Source: Bacteroidota bacterium
GTDB lineage: Bacteria; Bacteroidota; Rhodothermia; Rhodothermales; UBA10348
NCBI GenBank assembly: GCA_029262835.1
Contig: JAJCYQ010000013.1
Span: 1 to 64,000, forward strand
Direction of reading: 5' to 3'
Length of the DNA stretch: 64,000 nucleotides
The notes under the pieces were generated by a model. That model saw nothing but the letters and a program-made list of their open reading frames with translations, was not told the DNA's origin and made no database searches. The stretch's first letter is position 1, and every line of letters begins with the position of its first letter. Both the position numbers and the translations under genes were made by a program. Below are positions 48,773-59,480 of this stretch, piece by piece.

Positions 48773-51279
48773 GACGGCGTCTGCAGCCGGCGCCACATGC
48801 GCACAACAAGCACAGCCAGCAGCCAGGCGTAGACCAGCAGCGCCGCAAGACCCGTGATCCACGTCCCTGCCCGGTGCGAGACCGGCTCAAAACGCAGCTC
48901 AAGCGTATGCGCTCCGGCTGGCACGACGACGCCCCGCAGGAAATAATTGGTCTGCAGAATGTCTACCGGTTCGCCGTCGAGGTGCGCCGTCCAGCCTTCG
49001 GGATAGAATATCTCGCTGATTACGAAGAGCCGCTCCCGGTCGGTTTCGACCTCGAACGCCATTTCCTGACCATTCTGCCACGCCGTGAGCGCGGCCCCGT
49101 GTACCCCGGGCCTTCCTGTGACGCGCTCGGCAACACCTTCGCTCTCTCCAAACAATACCGCCTCGCGCTCCGGATCAAACCCGGGAGCCTTCAGGCGGTC
49201 CCAGATGCCCAATGCATCGGGCGCGGTGCGCACCGAATCCACAAACCACCCGCGCGCGCCCTCCCAGGGCGCCTCGAACACGGAAGCTCCGGCCGCATCG
49301 TCCTGGAACGCCAACTCCCATCCGGGAAGCCCCCGGTCGGCCACCATGTAGCGCACGTCGAGCAGACGCAATGTGGTGGCGTTCACGCTGCGACGATCGT
49401 CCGTAAAGAGCAGATGATCCAACACGTCCTGGTAGACCCGGAGCTTGGCGCCCGTATAACCGCCGAGCGATTCATGGAAGTACGACGGGCGGGCGTTCTG
49501 GGACGGATCGCGGCCGTACTCGAGCGAGAACACGCGGAAGGCGCCCTCTCCCCCCTGTTCGGCGCGCCGCTCCAGAAGCCATGCGTCGAATGCGTGTCGC
49601 GTAATACCGTCTTCCACACTGCGCACAGGAACCAGTGCGTCCTCGTTCAGATACTGCCGGCCCATACTGCCCAGGTCCAGCGCGGCCAGCAGGACAAGCC
49701 CCATCGCAAGCATCCATCCGGAAATCATGCCCCGGTAAAGGAGCCAGAAGAGCAGCGCGGCCACCAGCAGGACGACGACTGTGCGCAGCGCATCGCGGGA
49801 GAACAATGCTGTTCGGGCCTCATGACGACGAGCCATTTCCTGCTCAATGACCTGGATGACCTGCGGCTCGGAGCCGCGCACTTCCGGGTATTGGGACTGG
49901 ACCTGCCGCAGGATCTGGTCGCGCTCACCGGGCTTTTCGAAGGAGAGGAAAGACGGCCCGAAAACAGCCAGAATGCCCGCCAGAAGGAGCATTCCAGCCG
50001 CCACGCGGGCCGGGCGCCAGGCGGAAAGCCGGGCTGTGACCGCACTTCTGGATACATGCGCCAATCCGATTCCAGCCATCAGGCTGGCATAGAGCGCCAT
50101 CGCGCTCAACCACGTTTCCGGAACCCGGAACGCAGAGAACAGGGGGAAATAATCGAACATGATCCGATTCAGCGCCGAAAAATGTTCACCGAGCGAGAAC
50201 AGGATCATCAATGCGATGGCCACGCCGAGCGGCGCCACGTCACGAGATGTCCGCCGAGCCGAAACGAGGGCGGTCAGGGCCAGGAGAATGGTCAGCGCGC
50301 CCAGATAGTGGGGGCCGGCCGTAAAAATCTTGGGGCCCCAGTACGTTGCTCCCGATCCGCCGTGGGAGCGGGCTACCAGCAGCGTCAGCAGCTCACCGAC
50401 CCCCTGACTCCACGCCATGGCATAGGACCACGCCATCCCGCCCGGTGTGCCTCCAGAGGCCACACCCCGAATGGTATGCGGCGTGAATTCGGCGTGCGAC
50501 AGATAGGGCTGCGCCACCATGGCCAGGCCAAGCAGCGCGCCGGCGAACAGATATATGTTCATGCCAAGGAAGGCACGCGTTTCCCCCTGCCGCACAGACC
50601 GGATGGCCTCAAACAGCCACCAGATGCCTGCACCGAAGACAACGTAATAGGTAATCTGCACGTGTCCCGCCCGCAGGTTGACGGCGACAGCCACGGCAAA
50701 CAGAAGCGCCGACACCCAGCGTGGGTTTCGCATGAGATGATAGAAGGCGGCGAGCAGCCACGGCGCCCAGGCCAGAGCAATGAACTTGGAGTTGTGGCCG
50801 GCAATGAGAATGACCGGCATATACGTTGTCAGTCCAAACGCCACGGCCGAAAACACGGCCGCCAGAGGCCTCCTCGTCACCAGGTAAGCCAGCACATACA
50901 TGCCCGAAAACAGCAGGAACAGGTGGGATGCCGGCCAGAACCACGGACGCACCAGGCGCATGACATCATCGGCCTGCGGAATGCTGAGTTCCGGCGATAC
51001 CATGTAGGCAGGCATGCCGGAGAAGGCATGACCGGCCCACAGGCCAGGATTCCCCGTTTCGGCTTCATAGTCCATGACGGACTGTGCCATACCCAGCCAG
51101 TTCACCGTGTCGCTGGCCAGCAACCGCTTCCCGCTGAAGTGGGCAGGCGCCAGGAAGGCAATCGCGACGAGGAGCAGAAAGCCGAGACATACGGCGTGCT
51201 GCCGGCTCGTGCCGAGCTTCTGCCACCACGTTGGATCCGGGTGGACGCTTCTACCGCCTTTGATTTTTTTTGGACTCAT
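48769..51279 (-). CDS. YfhO family integral membrane protein
   Basis: Multiple TM helices, SVMDYEAETGNPGLWAGHAFSGMPAYM, C-terminal periplasmic domain ending EIFYPEGWTAHLDGEPVDILQTNYFLRGVVVPAGAHTLELRFEP. Confidence 0.85.
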   Translation of the reverse strand: MSPKKIKGGRSVHPDPTWWQKLGTSRQHAVCLGFLLLVAIAFLAPAHFSGKRLLASDTVNWLGMAQSVMDYEAETGNPGLWAGHAFSGMPAYMVSPELSIPQADDVMRLVRPWFWPASHLFLLFSGMYVLAYLVTRRPLAAVFSAVAFGLTTYMPVILIAGHNSKFIALAWAPWLLAAFYHLMRNPRWVSALLFAVAVAVNLRAGHVQITYYVVFGAGIWWLFEAIRSVRQGETRAFLGMNIYLFAGALLGLAMVAQPYLSHAEFTPHTIRGVASGGTPGGMAWSYAMAWSQGVGELLTLLVARSHGGSGATYWGPKIFTAGPHYLGALTILLALTALVSARRTSRDVAPLGVAIALMILFSLGEHFSALNRIMFDYFPLFSAFRVPETWLSAMALYASLMAGIGLAHVSRSAVTARLSAWRPARVAAGMLLLAGILAVFGPSFLSFEKPGERDQILRQVQSQYPEVRGSEPQVIQVIEQEMARRHEARTALFSRDALRTVVVLLVAALLFWLLYRGMISGWMLAMGLVLLAALDLGSMGRQYLNEDALVPVRSVEDGITRHAFDAWLLERRAEQGGEGAFRVFSLEYGRDPSQNARPSYFHESLGGYTGAKLRVYQDVLDHLLFTDDRRSVNATTLRLLDVRYMVADRGLPGWELAFQDDAAGASVFEAPWEGARGWFVDSVRTAPDALGIWDRLKAPGFDPEREAVLFGESEGVAERVTGRPGVHGAALTAWQNGQEMAFEVETDRERLFVISEIFYPEGWTAHLDGEPVDILQTNYFLRGVVVPAGAHTLELRFEPVSHRAGTWITGLAALLVYAWLLAVLVVRMWRRLQTPS

Positions 51280-51519
51280 TGGAATAGTATATGCGGACCA
51301 CACGACCGCCGGTGACACGCATCGTTGACACGCATGTTCGACGCATTTCTGCGCCTCAATCTACGGGGCACCCGTTCCGCATTCCACCAGGCTGGCGCTT
51401 CGCGCGGTAGACGATTGCCAAATTCTGTGGACGCCGAAATGCCTTTTCCAAGTTGCGGCCGTCATATACTTTACTTCCACACATTGGGATTCCGCTCACG
51501 TTTCGGCTCTGACATATCC

Positions 51520-52134
51520 ATGCGTTACTTGATACCTGTTTTTTTCGCACTGCTGCTCAGCGGCACCATGACCGCCGACGCTCAGTGGCGCGCGCAACTC
51601 CATATCGGCCTGGCCGGGTCCAGTTTTCGCGGCGATATCGAATCGGATAAATCGCCCATCTACCGACTTTCGGGAGGCGGTGGCCTGCAGTTCCAGTCGC
51701 CCACCGGTTTTGTTTTCGAGCCGGGTGTACTCTACGTCCAGAAAGGAGCGCAGCTGGACGGCGAGCTGGACGGCATTCCGATCGAAGCCACCTCCGAGAT
51801 CACCTACGTGGAAATTCCTCTCCTGGTCGGCTACCGGTGGCGCAAAATCGGAAGCATCCGGCCCAAGTTGCTGATTGGCCCCACGACGTCTTTCCGGCTC
51901 GAGTCGAGTATCAGCTTCCAGGCCCTTGGGGGCTCCCTGGAGCAGGAAGAGGACGATGAGAGTGTTCAGGAACGGGATACCTCGCTCATGGTCGTCCTGG
52001 CCGGAGAGACCACGGTAGGTGGAGAAACGTTGGTAGGTGGCATTCGCAGCTCGACCGGTCTCACGAACATCCGCTCCACGAATCCCGAACTCTACAATAC
52101 ATCGATAGGGCTCTACTTCGGGATTATTTTCTAA
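51520..52134 (+). CDS. outer-membrane beta-barrel protein
   Basis: Signal peptide MRYLIPVFFALLLSGTMTADAQ; alternating beta-strand pattern; GGGLQFQSPTGFVFEPGVLYVQKGA. Confidence 0.75.
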   Translation: MRYLIPVFFALLLSGTMTADAQWRAQLHIGLAGSSFRGDIESDKSPIYRLSGGGGLQFQSPTGFVFEPGVLYVQKGAQLDGELDGIPIEATSEITYVEIPLLVGYRWRKIGSIRPKLLIGPTTSFRLESSISFQALGGSLEQEEDDESVQERDTSLMVVLAGETTVGGETLVGGIRSSTGLTNIRSTNPELYNTSIGLYFGIIF

Positions 52135-52874
52135 GAGCTCCTGGAAGCCCGTGCCGCGGCCTTTACGAGCGCGGTCGCTACGCGCAGGCCCGTCTTCCCG
52201 GGCTCGGCGGTCGCCGTGAACTCGAACACCACATGGCCCGCAAATCCTTCGGCGATCTTTTCACGAAGGAACCCGGTCCACACGTCGCTGAGGTCCGACT
52301 CGTCAGGTGGCTTCGTGAAGGAGGCAGAGCACCGGATCATCCCGACCTGGGACATATCGCCTTGCAGTGCGGGCTCGGTAAGTGACGTCACGGCCGCCCG
52401 TTTCAGACGTTTGGAACCTGTCCGCGCGACAAGGTCCGCCACCTGCCCTTCCACGCCTGTATCCAGGACAAGAAACTCTACACCAGGCGCTAACCGGGCC
52501 AGGCGAAGGGCCTCCTCGTAGGGCGCCGTCGGCAACGTGCCCGACGTTTCCAGCCCCTCCAGAAGGATGGCGCGCGCCGAAATCTGCGTGCAGAATCGGA
52601 CGACGTCCGGAAGTTGCTGCAGGTCATTCATCCACACCGACCGCTCATCGGCACGTGCAGTAAAGAAGCCGGGGTCGACGGCGATTACGTCCAGTTCGCC
52701 GTCATGGACCCGTCGCCTGACGGCAGCCACATTCACGTCTGGAACACGCTCCCCGTGGCGTCCCAGCGTGCGCAGTTCCACGCCGTCGACGCCCCATAGC
52801 CCGGCGTAATGAACAATTCGTCCCAGGTCGGACGTCATCAGGGCGGGTTGCCAGCAGACAGACAGGTGCATCAT
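52131..52874 (-). CDS. sugar phosphate isomerase/epimerase-like TIM-barrel protein
   Basis: LGRIVHYAGLWGVDGVELRTLGRHG...; AP-endonuclease-2-like barrel pattern. Confidence 0.55.
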   Translation of the reverse strand: MMHLSVCWQPALMTSDLGRIVHYAGLWGVDGVELRTLGRHGERVPDVNVAAVRRRVHDGELDVIAVDPGFFTARADERSVWMNDLQQLPDVVRFCTQISARAILLEGLETSGTLPTAPYEEALRLARLAPGVEFLVLDTGVEGQVADLVARTGSKRLKRAAVTSLTEPALQGDMSQVGMIRCSASFTKPPDESDLSDVWTGFLREKIAEGFAGHVVFEFTATAEPGKTGLRVATALVKAAARASRSS

Positions 52875-52881
52875 GGTAGCT

Positions 52882-53961
52882 TTAGGGGCTGTTCATGGAT
52901 CCGAAGGATGTTATCCAGGATAGCGTGCGCTCCAGAAGTTGCGCGGCCTGATCCTGGGCCGCTTCAGAAGAGCCGGCCTCCACTACGTCGATGGGTCCCA
53001 GACGATCCCAGCAGCCAGGTCTCGAACCAACGTGCAGTACACCCGTCACGGCCGGGCGCGAGAAAGGCAGGTGCCGCATGAGCCAGCTGGGCCCCTGGCA
53101 GGCCTCTTCGGTACCTGAATAGGCCGCAAAATACATACTCATTGGCACCGGCCGTCGCTCCAGGCGCAGCGTCTGCACGCGACGTGCTGCCTCAAGGAAG
53201 GCGGCGAGGGCCGCGTTCCCGCTTTCAATGCCGCTTTCGAGCACATCCATGCGCACAAGGACGACAAGCAGGGAATCGCGCATTCGCGGCTCAGCGCCTG
53301 CGTACAACCCACCTACCAGGTGGCCGGTGACCACGTCTTCACGTGCCAGAACCGTGGCGCGCAGCGTTGTAGGCCGCGTCTGAAGCCGCTCAAATACGGG
53401 CCATACCCGCTTGTCCAGTACAAGCCGGATCCCTTCCTCTCCCGGATCGAAAATGGCAGGCGCTGCGGCTGTCGTATCGAGTCGCAAAGCGCTGCGGGCG
53501 GCCGCGAGCGGCGTCCTCCCCGGCAGAATACGTACATCCACGTGGCCTGTCGACGAGCGGGGGTGCACGCTGAAGTCGCGTCCCAACTGGTACCGGGTCG
53601 TGTCCGCACCGAGATGCCACAGGTGCGCTTCCGTCAGAAGGTGCTTTCGAACGGGATACGTCTGTTCATAGCCTCCCATGACCACCGGCTGGAGATCGAA
53701 GCGTGAAAAGTGCCCCGCGATATAGCTCGCGACCAGTCGCGCGCCCTCTGAAGCCGTTTCGCGGCGAGCAAGTTCGTCAGATCGAAGAGCCCGAAGATGG
53801 CCCACGAGAGATCGGGACGCAGTTTGCCCGGTTGGCAGCGTGGCGGCGACGTCAGTCTGCGTGCGTTCTGATGTGCTGCACGCAGCAACGAGCCCGGCTC
53901 CGAGCACGAGACAGAGCACCAGACATCGGCTGTTTTGAAACGTGTAATTGACAAGGCGCAT
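52882..53961 (-). CDS. lipoprotein resembling a degenerate M28-family peptidase
   Basis: Lipobox GLVAAC; RSDELARRETASEGARLVASYIAGHFSRFDLQPVVMGGYEQTYPV and MYFAAYSGTEEACQGPSWLM match M28 architecture; expected GAxDNASG motif not conserved. Confidence 0.5.
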   Translation of the reverse strand: MRLVNYTFQNSRCLVLCLVLGAGLVAACSTSERTQTDVAATLPTGQTASRSLVGHLRALRSDELARRETASEGARLVASYIAGHFSRFDLQPVVMGGYEQTYPVRKHLLTEAHLWHLGADTTRYQLGRDFSVHPRSSTGHVDVRILPGRTPLAAARSALRLDTTAAAPAIFDPGEEGIRLVLDKRVWPVFERLQTRPTTLRATVLAREDVVTGHLVGGLYAGAEPRMRDSLLVVLVRMDVLESGIESGNAALAAFLEAARRVQTLRLERRPVPMSMYFAAYSGTEEACQGPSWLMRHLPFSRPAVTGVLHVGSRPGCWDRLGPIDVVEAGSSEAAQDQAAQLLERTLSWITSFGSMNSP

Positions 53962-53982
53962 ACCCCAAGGTACGGCCCGGAC

Positions 53983-55344
53983 TCAGTTTCGGGAGCCTTC
54001 GCCCATCTTTCCCTTGTCCACTTTCTGTTCGACACCCTCGTTGAAACGCCTCAGGGCATCTTCAACGGAGCGGCGTCGTTCTTCGAGCAGGTTGTCCGCA
54101 TTCATGCGGGCCATGCGGGTCCGTATGGGATCGACCAGACGCACCTGGATGGCAATTACGAGTTCTTTCTGTGTGATCTGCTTCTGGGACTTACCGAACA
54201 CGTACTTCAGTCCAAAGAACCAACCCGGAAGATCCTTCAGGATCGGAACACCGCTACGCGATATCGTCTCATCAGTGCTGTAAAGACCACCAATAATGGT
54301 CTGTTCGCCATCCAGAAGTACTACCTGTGTCGTCGCCTTGCTACGGTCAATAATGGCACCGGCTGCCGACGGACGGCTTCCCGACTTTTCCACCTCGACA
54401 TCGAGGTGTATAAAGTCCATGACTGGTGACCCCAGGGTGTCGGCCAGCGCTTCCTGGATCAATGTCGGCGTGACGTTTACGATAATACCCGTCTTGAAGA
54501 GCTCTGTGACCGTGTTGCCCGAGAAATCGCGGATCTGAATAGGCACATCCGAGCCAATCTGCAGATCCCCTTCCACGCCACTCTGCACCGTAACCGATGG
54601 ATTGGCTACCGTCTCGCCGATTCCCTCTGCCTCAGCGACGCGGAACAGCCGGTTCAGATCGGAAAAGTTGATCTGATCGGGTGTTTCCAGCACATCGTCG
54701 AAACTCGAAAACAGCTCTTTGGTCTTCAGCGATACGCTCAGGCTGTTCTCCGAGCCTTCTCCGCCCCCACCGCCGCCACCGGTTGCGGCCGCGTTGGCAC
54801 CCGTGCTGCCAAGAATGACGCTCCAGTCAATACCCGACTGCTTTGCCTTCGTATGATTCACCTCGAAGAGGATGGCATTGATCTCGATCTGCCGCGTATC
54901 GAGGCCCGCCAGTTCACTTACGACGAGGGTTTCCGATCGCTGGGGGCCGGCATCGGCCAGGAGCGATTCATTACCCCTGATGGGAGCATCCTGCGGCGCT
55001 TCGCTGACCAGGAAATAGCGCTCCGTCTCACGAAAGACCATGCCATTCTGCTGCAGGACGAGTTCCAGCGCGTCCATGAAATGCATGCCGGAAATGGACA
55101 ATCCGATCGGATTTGTCCGACTCTCGGTGTCGATCACTTCCTTGCCTGTTGCCCGCTTGAAAATGGGGTTCAGGAACTCGATAAAAGTGTCGAACGGTGT
55201 AGACGGCAGGAACGAGACCAGATGCTCGGGCGGAATGTAGGTGCGAATCTGACGCTGGGCAACATCCTGCGCCACGGCAGGAGTTGGGGCCGTCGCGACC
55301 ATGGCGGCGAGGAGGATCAGAAGGTATGCGGCGGTTTTTCTCAT
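53983..55344 (-). CDS. secretin (PilQ/GspD-like)
   Basis: Signal peptide; INAILFEVNHTKAKQSGIDWS; VANPSVTVQSGVEGDLQIGSDVPIQ; TGIIVNVTPTLI; LLDGEQTIIGGLYSTDETISRSGVPILKDLPGWFFGLKYVFG. Confidence 0.9.
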   Translation of the reverse strand: MRKTAAYLLILLAAMVATAPTPAVAQDVAQRQIRTYIPPEHLVSFLPSTPFDTFIEFLNPIFKRATGKEVIDTESRTNPIGLSISGMHFMDALELVLQQNGMVFRETERYFLVSEAPQDAPIRGNESLLADAGPQRSETLVVSELAGLDTRQIEINAILFEVNHTKAKQSGIDWSVILGSTGANAAATGGGGGGGEGSENSLSVSLKTKELFSSFDDVLETPDQINFSDLNRLFRVAEAEGIGETVANPSVTVQSGVEGDLQIGSDVPIQIRDFSGNTVTELFKTGIIVNVTPTLIQEALADTLGSPVMDFIHLDVEVEKSGSRPSAAGAIIDRSKATTQVVLLDGEQTIIGGLYSTDETISRSGVPILKDLPGWFFGLKYVFGKSQKQITQKELVIAIQVRLVDPIRTRMARMNADNLLEERRRSVEDALRRFNEGVEQKVDKGKMGEGSRN

Positions 55345-55351
55345 GAGGGGC

Positions 55352-56266
55352 TCACTGTTTCCGTGATGGTGCCAGACGGACCGGACCAACGGCCTGACGG
55401 TAGCTGGCGCCCGTATCCAACATCAATTCAATTTCGTCGGCAATGCCGCCCCTGTTGAGGCGGACCATTACCCGTCCTTCTCTTGGATCGACAGAAATCA
55501 GCGTTCCTAAATAGACTTTATCTCCAGGCTCGAGGCCGACGTACTCTTCGTTCCAGAGGAAAACCGCCTTGCCACCCGCGATCATGGCCAATTCAGCCCG
55601 CTCCACATCTACCAGGTCGTCCGTATTTGGTGGCAGCTCGCTCAGAATGAGGGGTGTGAATGGGTTATCTGACAGCGAAGGAGACGGGTACCAGTCGGCC
55701 GGAATTGCCGGGAGACTTTCTCGATCATCGGCGCTCATTCCTGCTGAACCACCGTAGTAGGCTGTGAGATCGAAGGAAAAGTCCACCATCGATGCGGAGC
55801 CCGCGTCCAGATCCAGATTGTCAACCCGGTAGAGGACGCGTGCATTTTCAATGGTCCAGATCAGGCTGTACAGATCGGTCCACGCAGCCTTGCCCGTCAG
55901 TTCAAACTCGTACCGATTGAAAAAATCGCCTTCCGTGTGACCATCAAACGTAATATCAAACGGGGAGAAGCCGGTGCGGGTGTGCTCGTTGAGGAAACGA
56001 ACCACATCTTCCGAGGAGAGGCTTTTGGGAACCGTCTTGTATCGGGCTTTCCAACGCGTCATGGCTTCTCCCGCGAGCGACTCCGAGACAGATACATCAC
56101 TCATGAGCGCGTCCATTTCGGCGGCTTTCAAGCGGGCCACTTCCTCCGCCTTTTCGAGGCGCTCCATTTCAGCCGGCTGCCGTACGAGCGTCATATACGC
56201 ACCGCCACCGGCCGCTACCAGCCAGCAGAATCCCAGAATCAGAATATTTTGAACAAGGTTGGACAT
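55352..56266 (-). CDS. PilO-like/PilP-like fusion (inner-membrane alignment complex)
   Basis: N-terminal TM + coiled coil + ferredoxin-like region (FDGHTEGDFFNRYEFELTGKAAWTDLYSLIWTIENARVLYRVDNLDLD); C-terminal beta domain (VFLWNEEYVGLEPGDKVYLGTLISVDPREGRVMVRLNRGG) as in PilP/GspC. Confidence 0.65.
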   Translation of the reverse strand: MSNLVQNILILGFCWLVAAGGGAYMTLVRQPAEMERLEKAEEVARLKAAEMDALMSDVSVSESLAGEAMTRWKARYKTVPKSLSSEDVVRFLNEHTRTGFSPFDITFDGHTEGDFFNRYEFELTGKAAWTDLYSLIWTIENARVLYRVDNLDLDAGSASMVDFSFDLTAYYGGSAGMSADDRESLPAIPADWYPSPSLSDNPFTPLILSELPPNTDDLVDVERAELAMIAGGKAVFLWNEEYVGLEPGDKVYLGTLISVDPREGRVMVRLNRGGIADEIELMLDTGASYRQAVGPVRLAPSRKQ

Positions 56267-56276
56267 GTGTGCGGTA

Positions 56277-58103
56277 TCAGGACCCGTTTGTCATGGTATC
56301 GACCGTGGGCATGCCAGATATAAGCCCGTTCTCCTTCCGGGTGTGCGAATCACTCGTTGCCGCCTCCTCTCTGACTTTTTGCCGAAGTAATTCCGCCGCC
56401 TCGGGGAGCTTCAGTTCGAGGCGTATGGACATTTCCCACTCATAGACGGGCCACTCACGAACGCTCGAAAACTCCACGCTTTCGATGATACCATCCAACT
56501 CGGTCGCAAGTGCCACGACCGCGTCGCGCGATACCGCCGTACCCGACAGATCAAGCCGCTCATCTCCAGAATCCTCCGACCAGTCCTCTATCCAGATGTC
56601 GGAGACCCGTGATGTAGCCGTAGACAGACGCTCCATCGTTCGGGACCAGCGATCGCTGCCTACCAACAGGGAATCGAGCACATCGAGCGCTTTTGTAAGG
56701 CCAACCGAACGTGACTGCAGGCTGTCAATGCGGTGCTCCAGTTGATCCAGATCCGCCTCAATCACTGAAGCCGGATAGGAGCCCAATTGGGATCGATAGG
56801 ATATTATGGCAGTCTGCTGTTCGAACCAGGTCGACACGAAAAACAGCGTGGAACCGAACAGGACCACGATCATGGCGGCAACAGGCCACGAGAAGGGTAA
56901 CTGGAATTGCGGTCCGGCGAGCTTGGAGTCCAGAAAGTTGACAGGGTGAAAGGCCGATTTGTACGGTTCCTCCGTGACCGTGCGAAGCGCAGCGGTAGCG
57001 GCCAGCAGAGTCTCCCGATCCAATGGGCGCGATATCTGCTCCCGCAGCACTGGAAGCAAGGTCCGTACCCGGGCAACCTGTGTTTCCGGGAAAAACTCCT
57101 CGAAGCTGTCTTCTAGCGTATCTTCTCGTTCGTCGCTGAAGAGCCAGATGCAGTCCACGTCTCCCCGGCCGAGTTCATCCTGCAGCAGCAGCACACGGCT
57201 GCAGATGGTTTCGGCTGGATCGAAAACGGTGACCGATCGAAGGTTTTCAACGTGCAGTAGCTCGTTGCCAATCATGAATACCACGATTGTATCGTCGGAG
57301 CCGACCCGGACAATCAACTTGGATGCCTCGGAGTCGTCTCCCGAGTTGGATGCTCCAACAAGTCCAGACAACAGGGTCACTTCAGAATCGACCAGAAGGA
57401 CGTTCGGAAAGCGCCTCTTCCTGTCACGGATGGCACGGAGTGTCGGGGTAACCGGCTCAAACGACTGGGCAAACACGGCCAGACGTGATCGCTCGGACCC
57501 GGGCGTAGAGACCATGGGCAGAAAAGCGGTCCTATCGCCTGCCATTCGGCCATGCTGCGTTTTGCGAAGCAGCTCAAGCAGGAGATCTTTGGATGGATTA
57601 CCTGATCGATCGACCGCTTTCCTTTTTTTTCTGCCCGTCGGGGCTCCGATATCATCTGGGACGTCGACCTGGACGGTATGGGTGTGCTCTGATCCAAGGG
57701 CAAAGGCCACACGCACATTTCCATAACCGGCCGCTTCGCACTCCGCCATGATTTCGAGGGCTTCGAGATCGAATGGTGTCGCGCCATGAGCTGGTACAGT
57801 GAAATCTGCCCCGCCCACGTCCGTGGCCTCTCCACCGTCATCTACGCTGAATTCCGATGCCAGAAAAAGGGAATTGTCCCGCGATTCGCCGTCGGTCAGC
57901 GTGAAAGAAAAGTCCGTGCCAGATTCGTCATTCAGTCCAGGAGAATCAATATCTGCCCCGGAGAAATGCCCTGACGTGCGGGAACGATGGAACGTACGCA
58001 CCAACTCGGGCCCGTCAGATGTATTGTGCAGGAGAACTGCTGCCACATCTGTGGCCGAAGCTGCATACCCGAGAATGTATTCCTGTGATTTCTTGAGCTT
58101 CAT
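56277..58103 (-). CDS. PilM-like/PilN-like fusion (GspL-like)
   Basis: N-terminal actin-like fold region (YILGYAASATDVAAVLL; NVLLVDSEVTLLSGLVG); central TM (WPVAAMIVVLFGSTLFFVSTWF); PilN-like C-terminus (RWSRTMERLSTATSRVSDIWIEDW..LDLSGTAVSRDAVVALATEL). Confidence 0.65.
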   Translation of the reverse strand: MKLKKSQEYILGYAASATDVAAVLLHNTSDGPELVRTFHRSRTSGHFSGADIDSPGLNDESGTDFSFTLTDGESRDNSLFLASEFSVDDGGEATDVGGADFTVPAHGATPFDLEALEIMAECEAAGYGNVRVAFALGSEHTHTVQVDVPDDIGAPTGRKKRKAVDRSGNPSKDLLLELLRKTQHGRMAGDRTAFLPMVSTPGSERSRLAVFAQSFEPVTPTLRAIRDRKRRFPNVLLVDSEVTLLSGLVGASNSGDDSEASKLIVRVGSDDTIVVFMIGNELLHVENLRSVTVFDPAETICSRVLLLQDELGRGDVDCIWLFSDEREDTLEDSFEEFFPETQVARVRTLLPVLREQISRPLDRETLLAATAALRTVTEEPYKSAFHPVNFLDSKLAGPQFQLPFSWPVAAMIVVLFGSTLFFVSTWFEQQTAIISYRSQLGSYPASVIEADLDQLEHRIDSLQSRSVGLTKALDVLDSLLVGSDRWSRTMERLSTATSRVSDIWIEDWSEDSGDERLDLSGTAVSRDAVVALATELDGIIESVEFSSVREWPVYEWEMSIRLELKLPEAAELLRQKVREEAATSDSHTRKENGLISGMPTVDTMTNGS

Positions 58104-58107
58104 GGTC

Positions 58108-59406
58108 CTATGCCAGTTTAGCAAGACGACGTTTATTGTTCGCGTACGCCATGGCTGTGTCGGGAGTGATATGGCCCTGCCGCATCAGGCGGAATAGATC
58201 CTGTTCCAGTGTAATCTGGCCCTGACTCCATCCCTCCCACATCATTTGATAGATCTCGCTCGTGTTTCCATTCTTTACTGCTGCGGTGGCCTGCGGGGTC
58301 ATCCACATTACTTCCTTCGCAAGTATTCTACCTCCGCCCCGCTTCGGGAGTAGTTTCTGGGAAACAATGCACCGAAGCACATCGCCCAGCCGTTGGCGCA
58401 CGCGGTCCTGCTCCTCGGTAGCATATTCTGCTATGATCCGATCAATGCTCTCCACGGCCGATGACGTGTGCAGCGTGGAAAAAACCTTGTGACCGGAGTC
58501 TGTGATTTCCATGGCCGCCGTTATGGTCTCTGGATCCCGCATCTCACCAATCACAACGATATCCGGGTCCTGCCGAAGAGCCTGTACAATACCATCTTTG
58601 AAGGTGGGCACATCCACACCGACCTCGCGATGACGGATCATGCATTTTTTGGATGCGTGCACATACTCAATCGGCTTCCCGATAATCACGACGTGACCAT
58701 CGGACGTCTCATTGTTCGCGTCTACAATGGCATCGAGCGTCGTGCTCTTACCTGATCCGGTTACACCCGTAATGAGCGTCAGGCCGTCTCGTACGTGATT
58801 GAACAGGAGGCCTTTTTCAATGACCGGATGGAATCCGATGGAACGAAGCGTGCGAAGGTCTTCCGAGACGGCGCGCATATTCAGGACGAGGTGACCCAGA
58901 TCCAGGTAGGCCGAGGCGCGAAACCTTCGTTTTTTCCTGCCTTCGTCCAGACTGATTTCATACGAGAAGTCAGCAGCGTGCCAGGATAGCAGACTTTCAA
59001 TACCGGATCGGGTCAGGAGGTTCAGGATCAGCAGCGCGCTTTCGTCGACCGTAAAGGTTCCAGGCTCGGGATCGGGCCTCTTGTGCCCATCAACGCGGAA
59101 CCAGATATACCCGTTGCTGCTGACGCCACCCATATCCATGTCCGAAGCATTCATTACCGCCATGCGCGTCAATTGGCGGTCAAGGAATGTCCTCAATGCG
59201 GCCCGGTCTTCCAATTCCATTTTTTTGATCTGCTCGACGTGGTATCGAATGCGTTCCTCTCCGAGCAATAATTCGGGCGTATTCGCAGCCAGTGCCTGCA
59301 CAACGGGCGGCAGCCCGTCGCCACGGGAACGTTCCGGCGTCGGTGACCACCCGGATCGAGAGGGTCCGCGCGTCGTTCTGGATGTATGCGTTATTGGTTG
59401 TTCCAC
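58108..59406 (-). CDS. PilT-like secretion/retraction ATPase
   Basis: Walker A GVTGSGKSTT, Asp box/Walker B DPDIVVIGEMRDPETITAAMEITDSGHKVFSTLHTSSAVESIDRII (PilT-like HTSSA). Confidence 0.88.
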   Translation of the reverse strand: MEQPITHTSRTTRGPSRSGWSPTPERSRGDGLPPVVQALAANTPELLLGEERIRYHVEQIKKMELEDRAALRTFLDRQLTRMAVMNASDMDMGGVSSNGYIWFRVDGHKRPDPEPGTFTVDESALLILNLLTRSGIESLLSWHAADFSYEISLDEGRKKRRFRASAYLDLGHLVLNMRAVSEDLRTLRSIGFHPVIEKGLLFNHVRDGLTLITGVTGSGKSTTLDAIVDANNETSDGHVVIIGKPIEYVHASKKCMIRHREVGVDVPTFKDGIVQALRQDPDIVVIGEMRDPETITAAMEITDSGHKVFSTLHTSSAVESIDRIIAEYATEEQDRVRQRLGDVLRCIVSQKLLPKRGGGRILAKEVMWMTPQATAAVKNGNTSEIYQMMWEGWSQGQITLEQDLFRLMRQGHITPDTAMAYANNKRRLAKLA

Positions 59407-59480
59407 GTGGATTGGCGGTTCCTGATTGTCATGACCTGGTTACTCAGGAGTATCGACAATGCGAATGGCGTCTTAAACCG

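Noticed and set aside
48874-51315. 813-aa + strand ORF
   Set aside because: Antisense to the YfhO family gene; Arg/His/Gln-rich with no signal peptide or motif.
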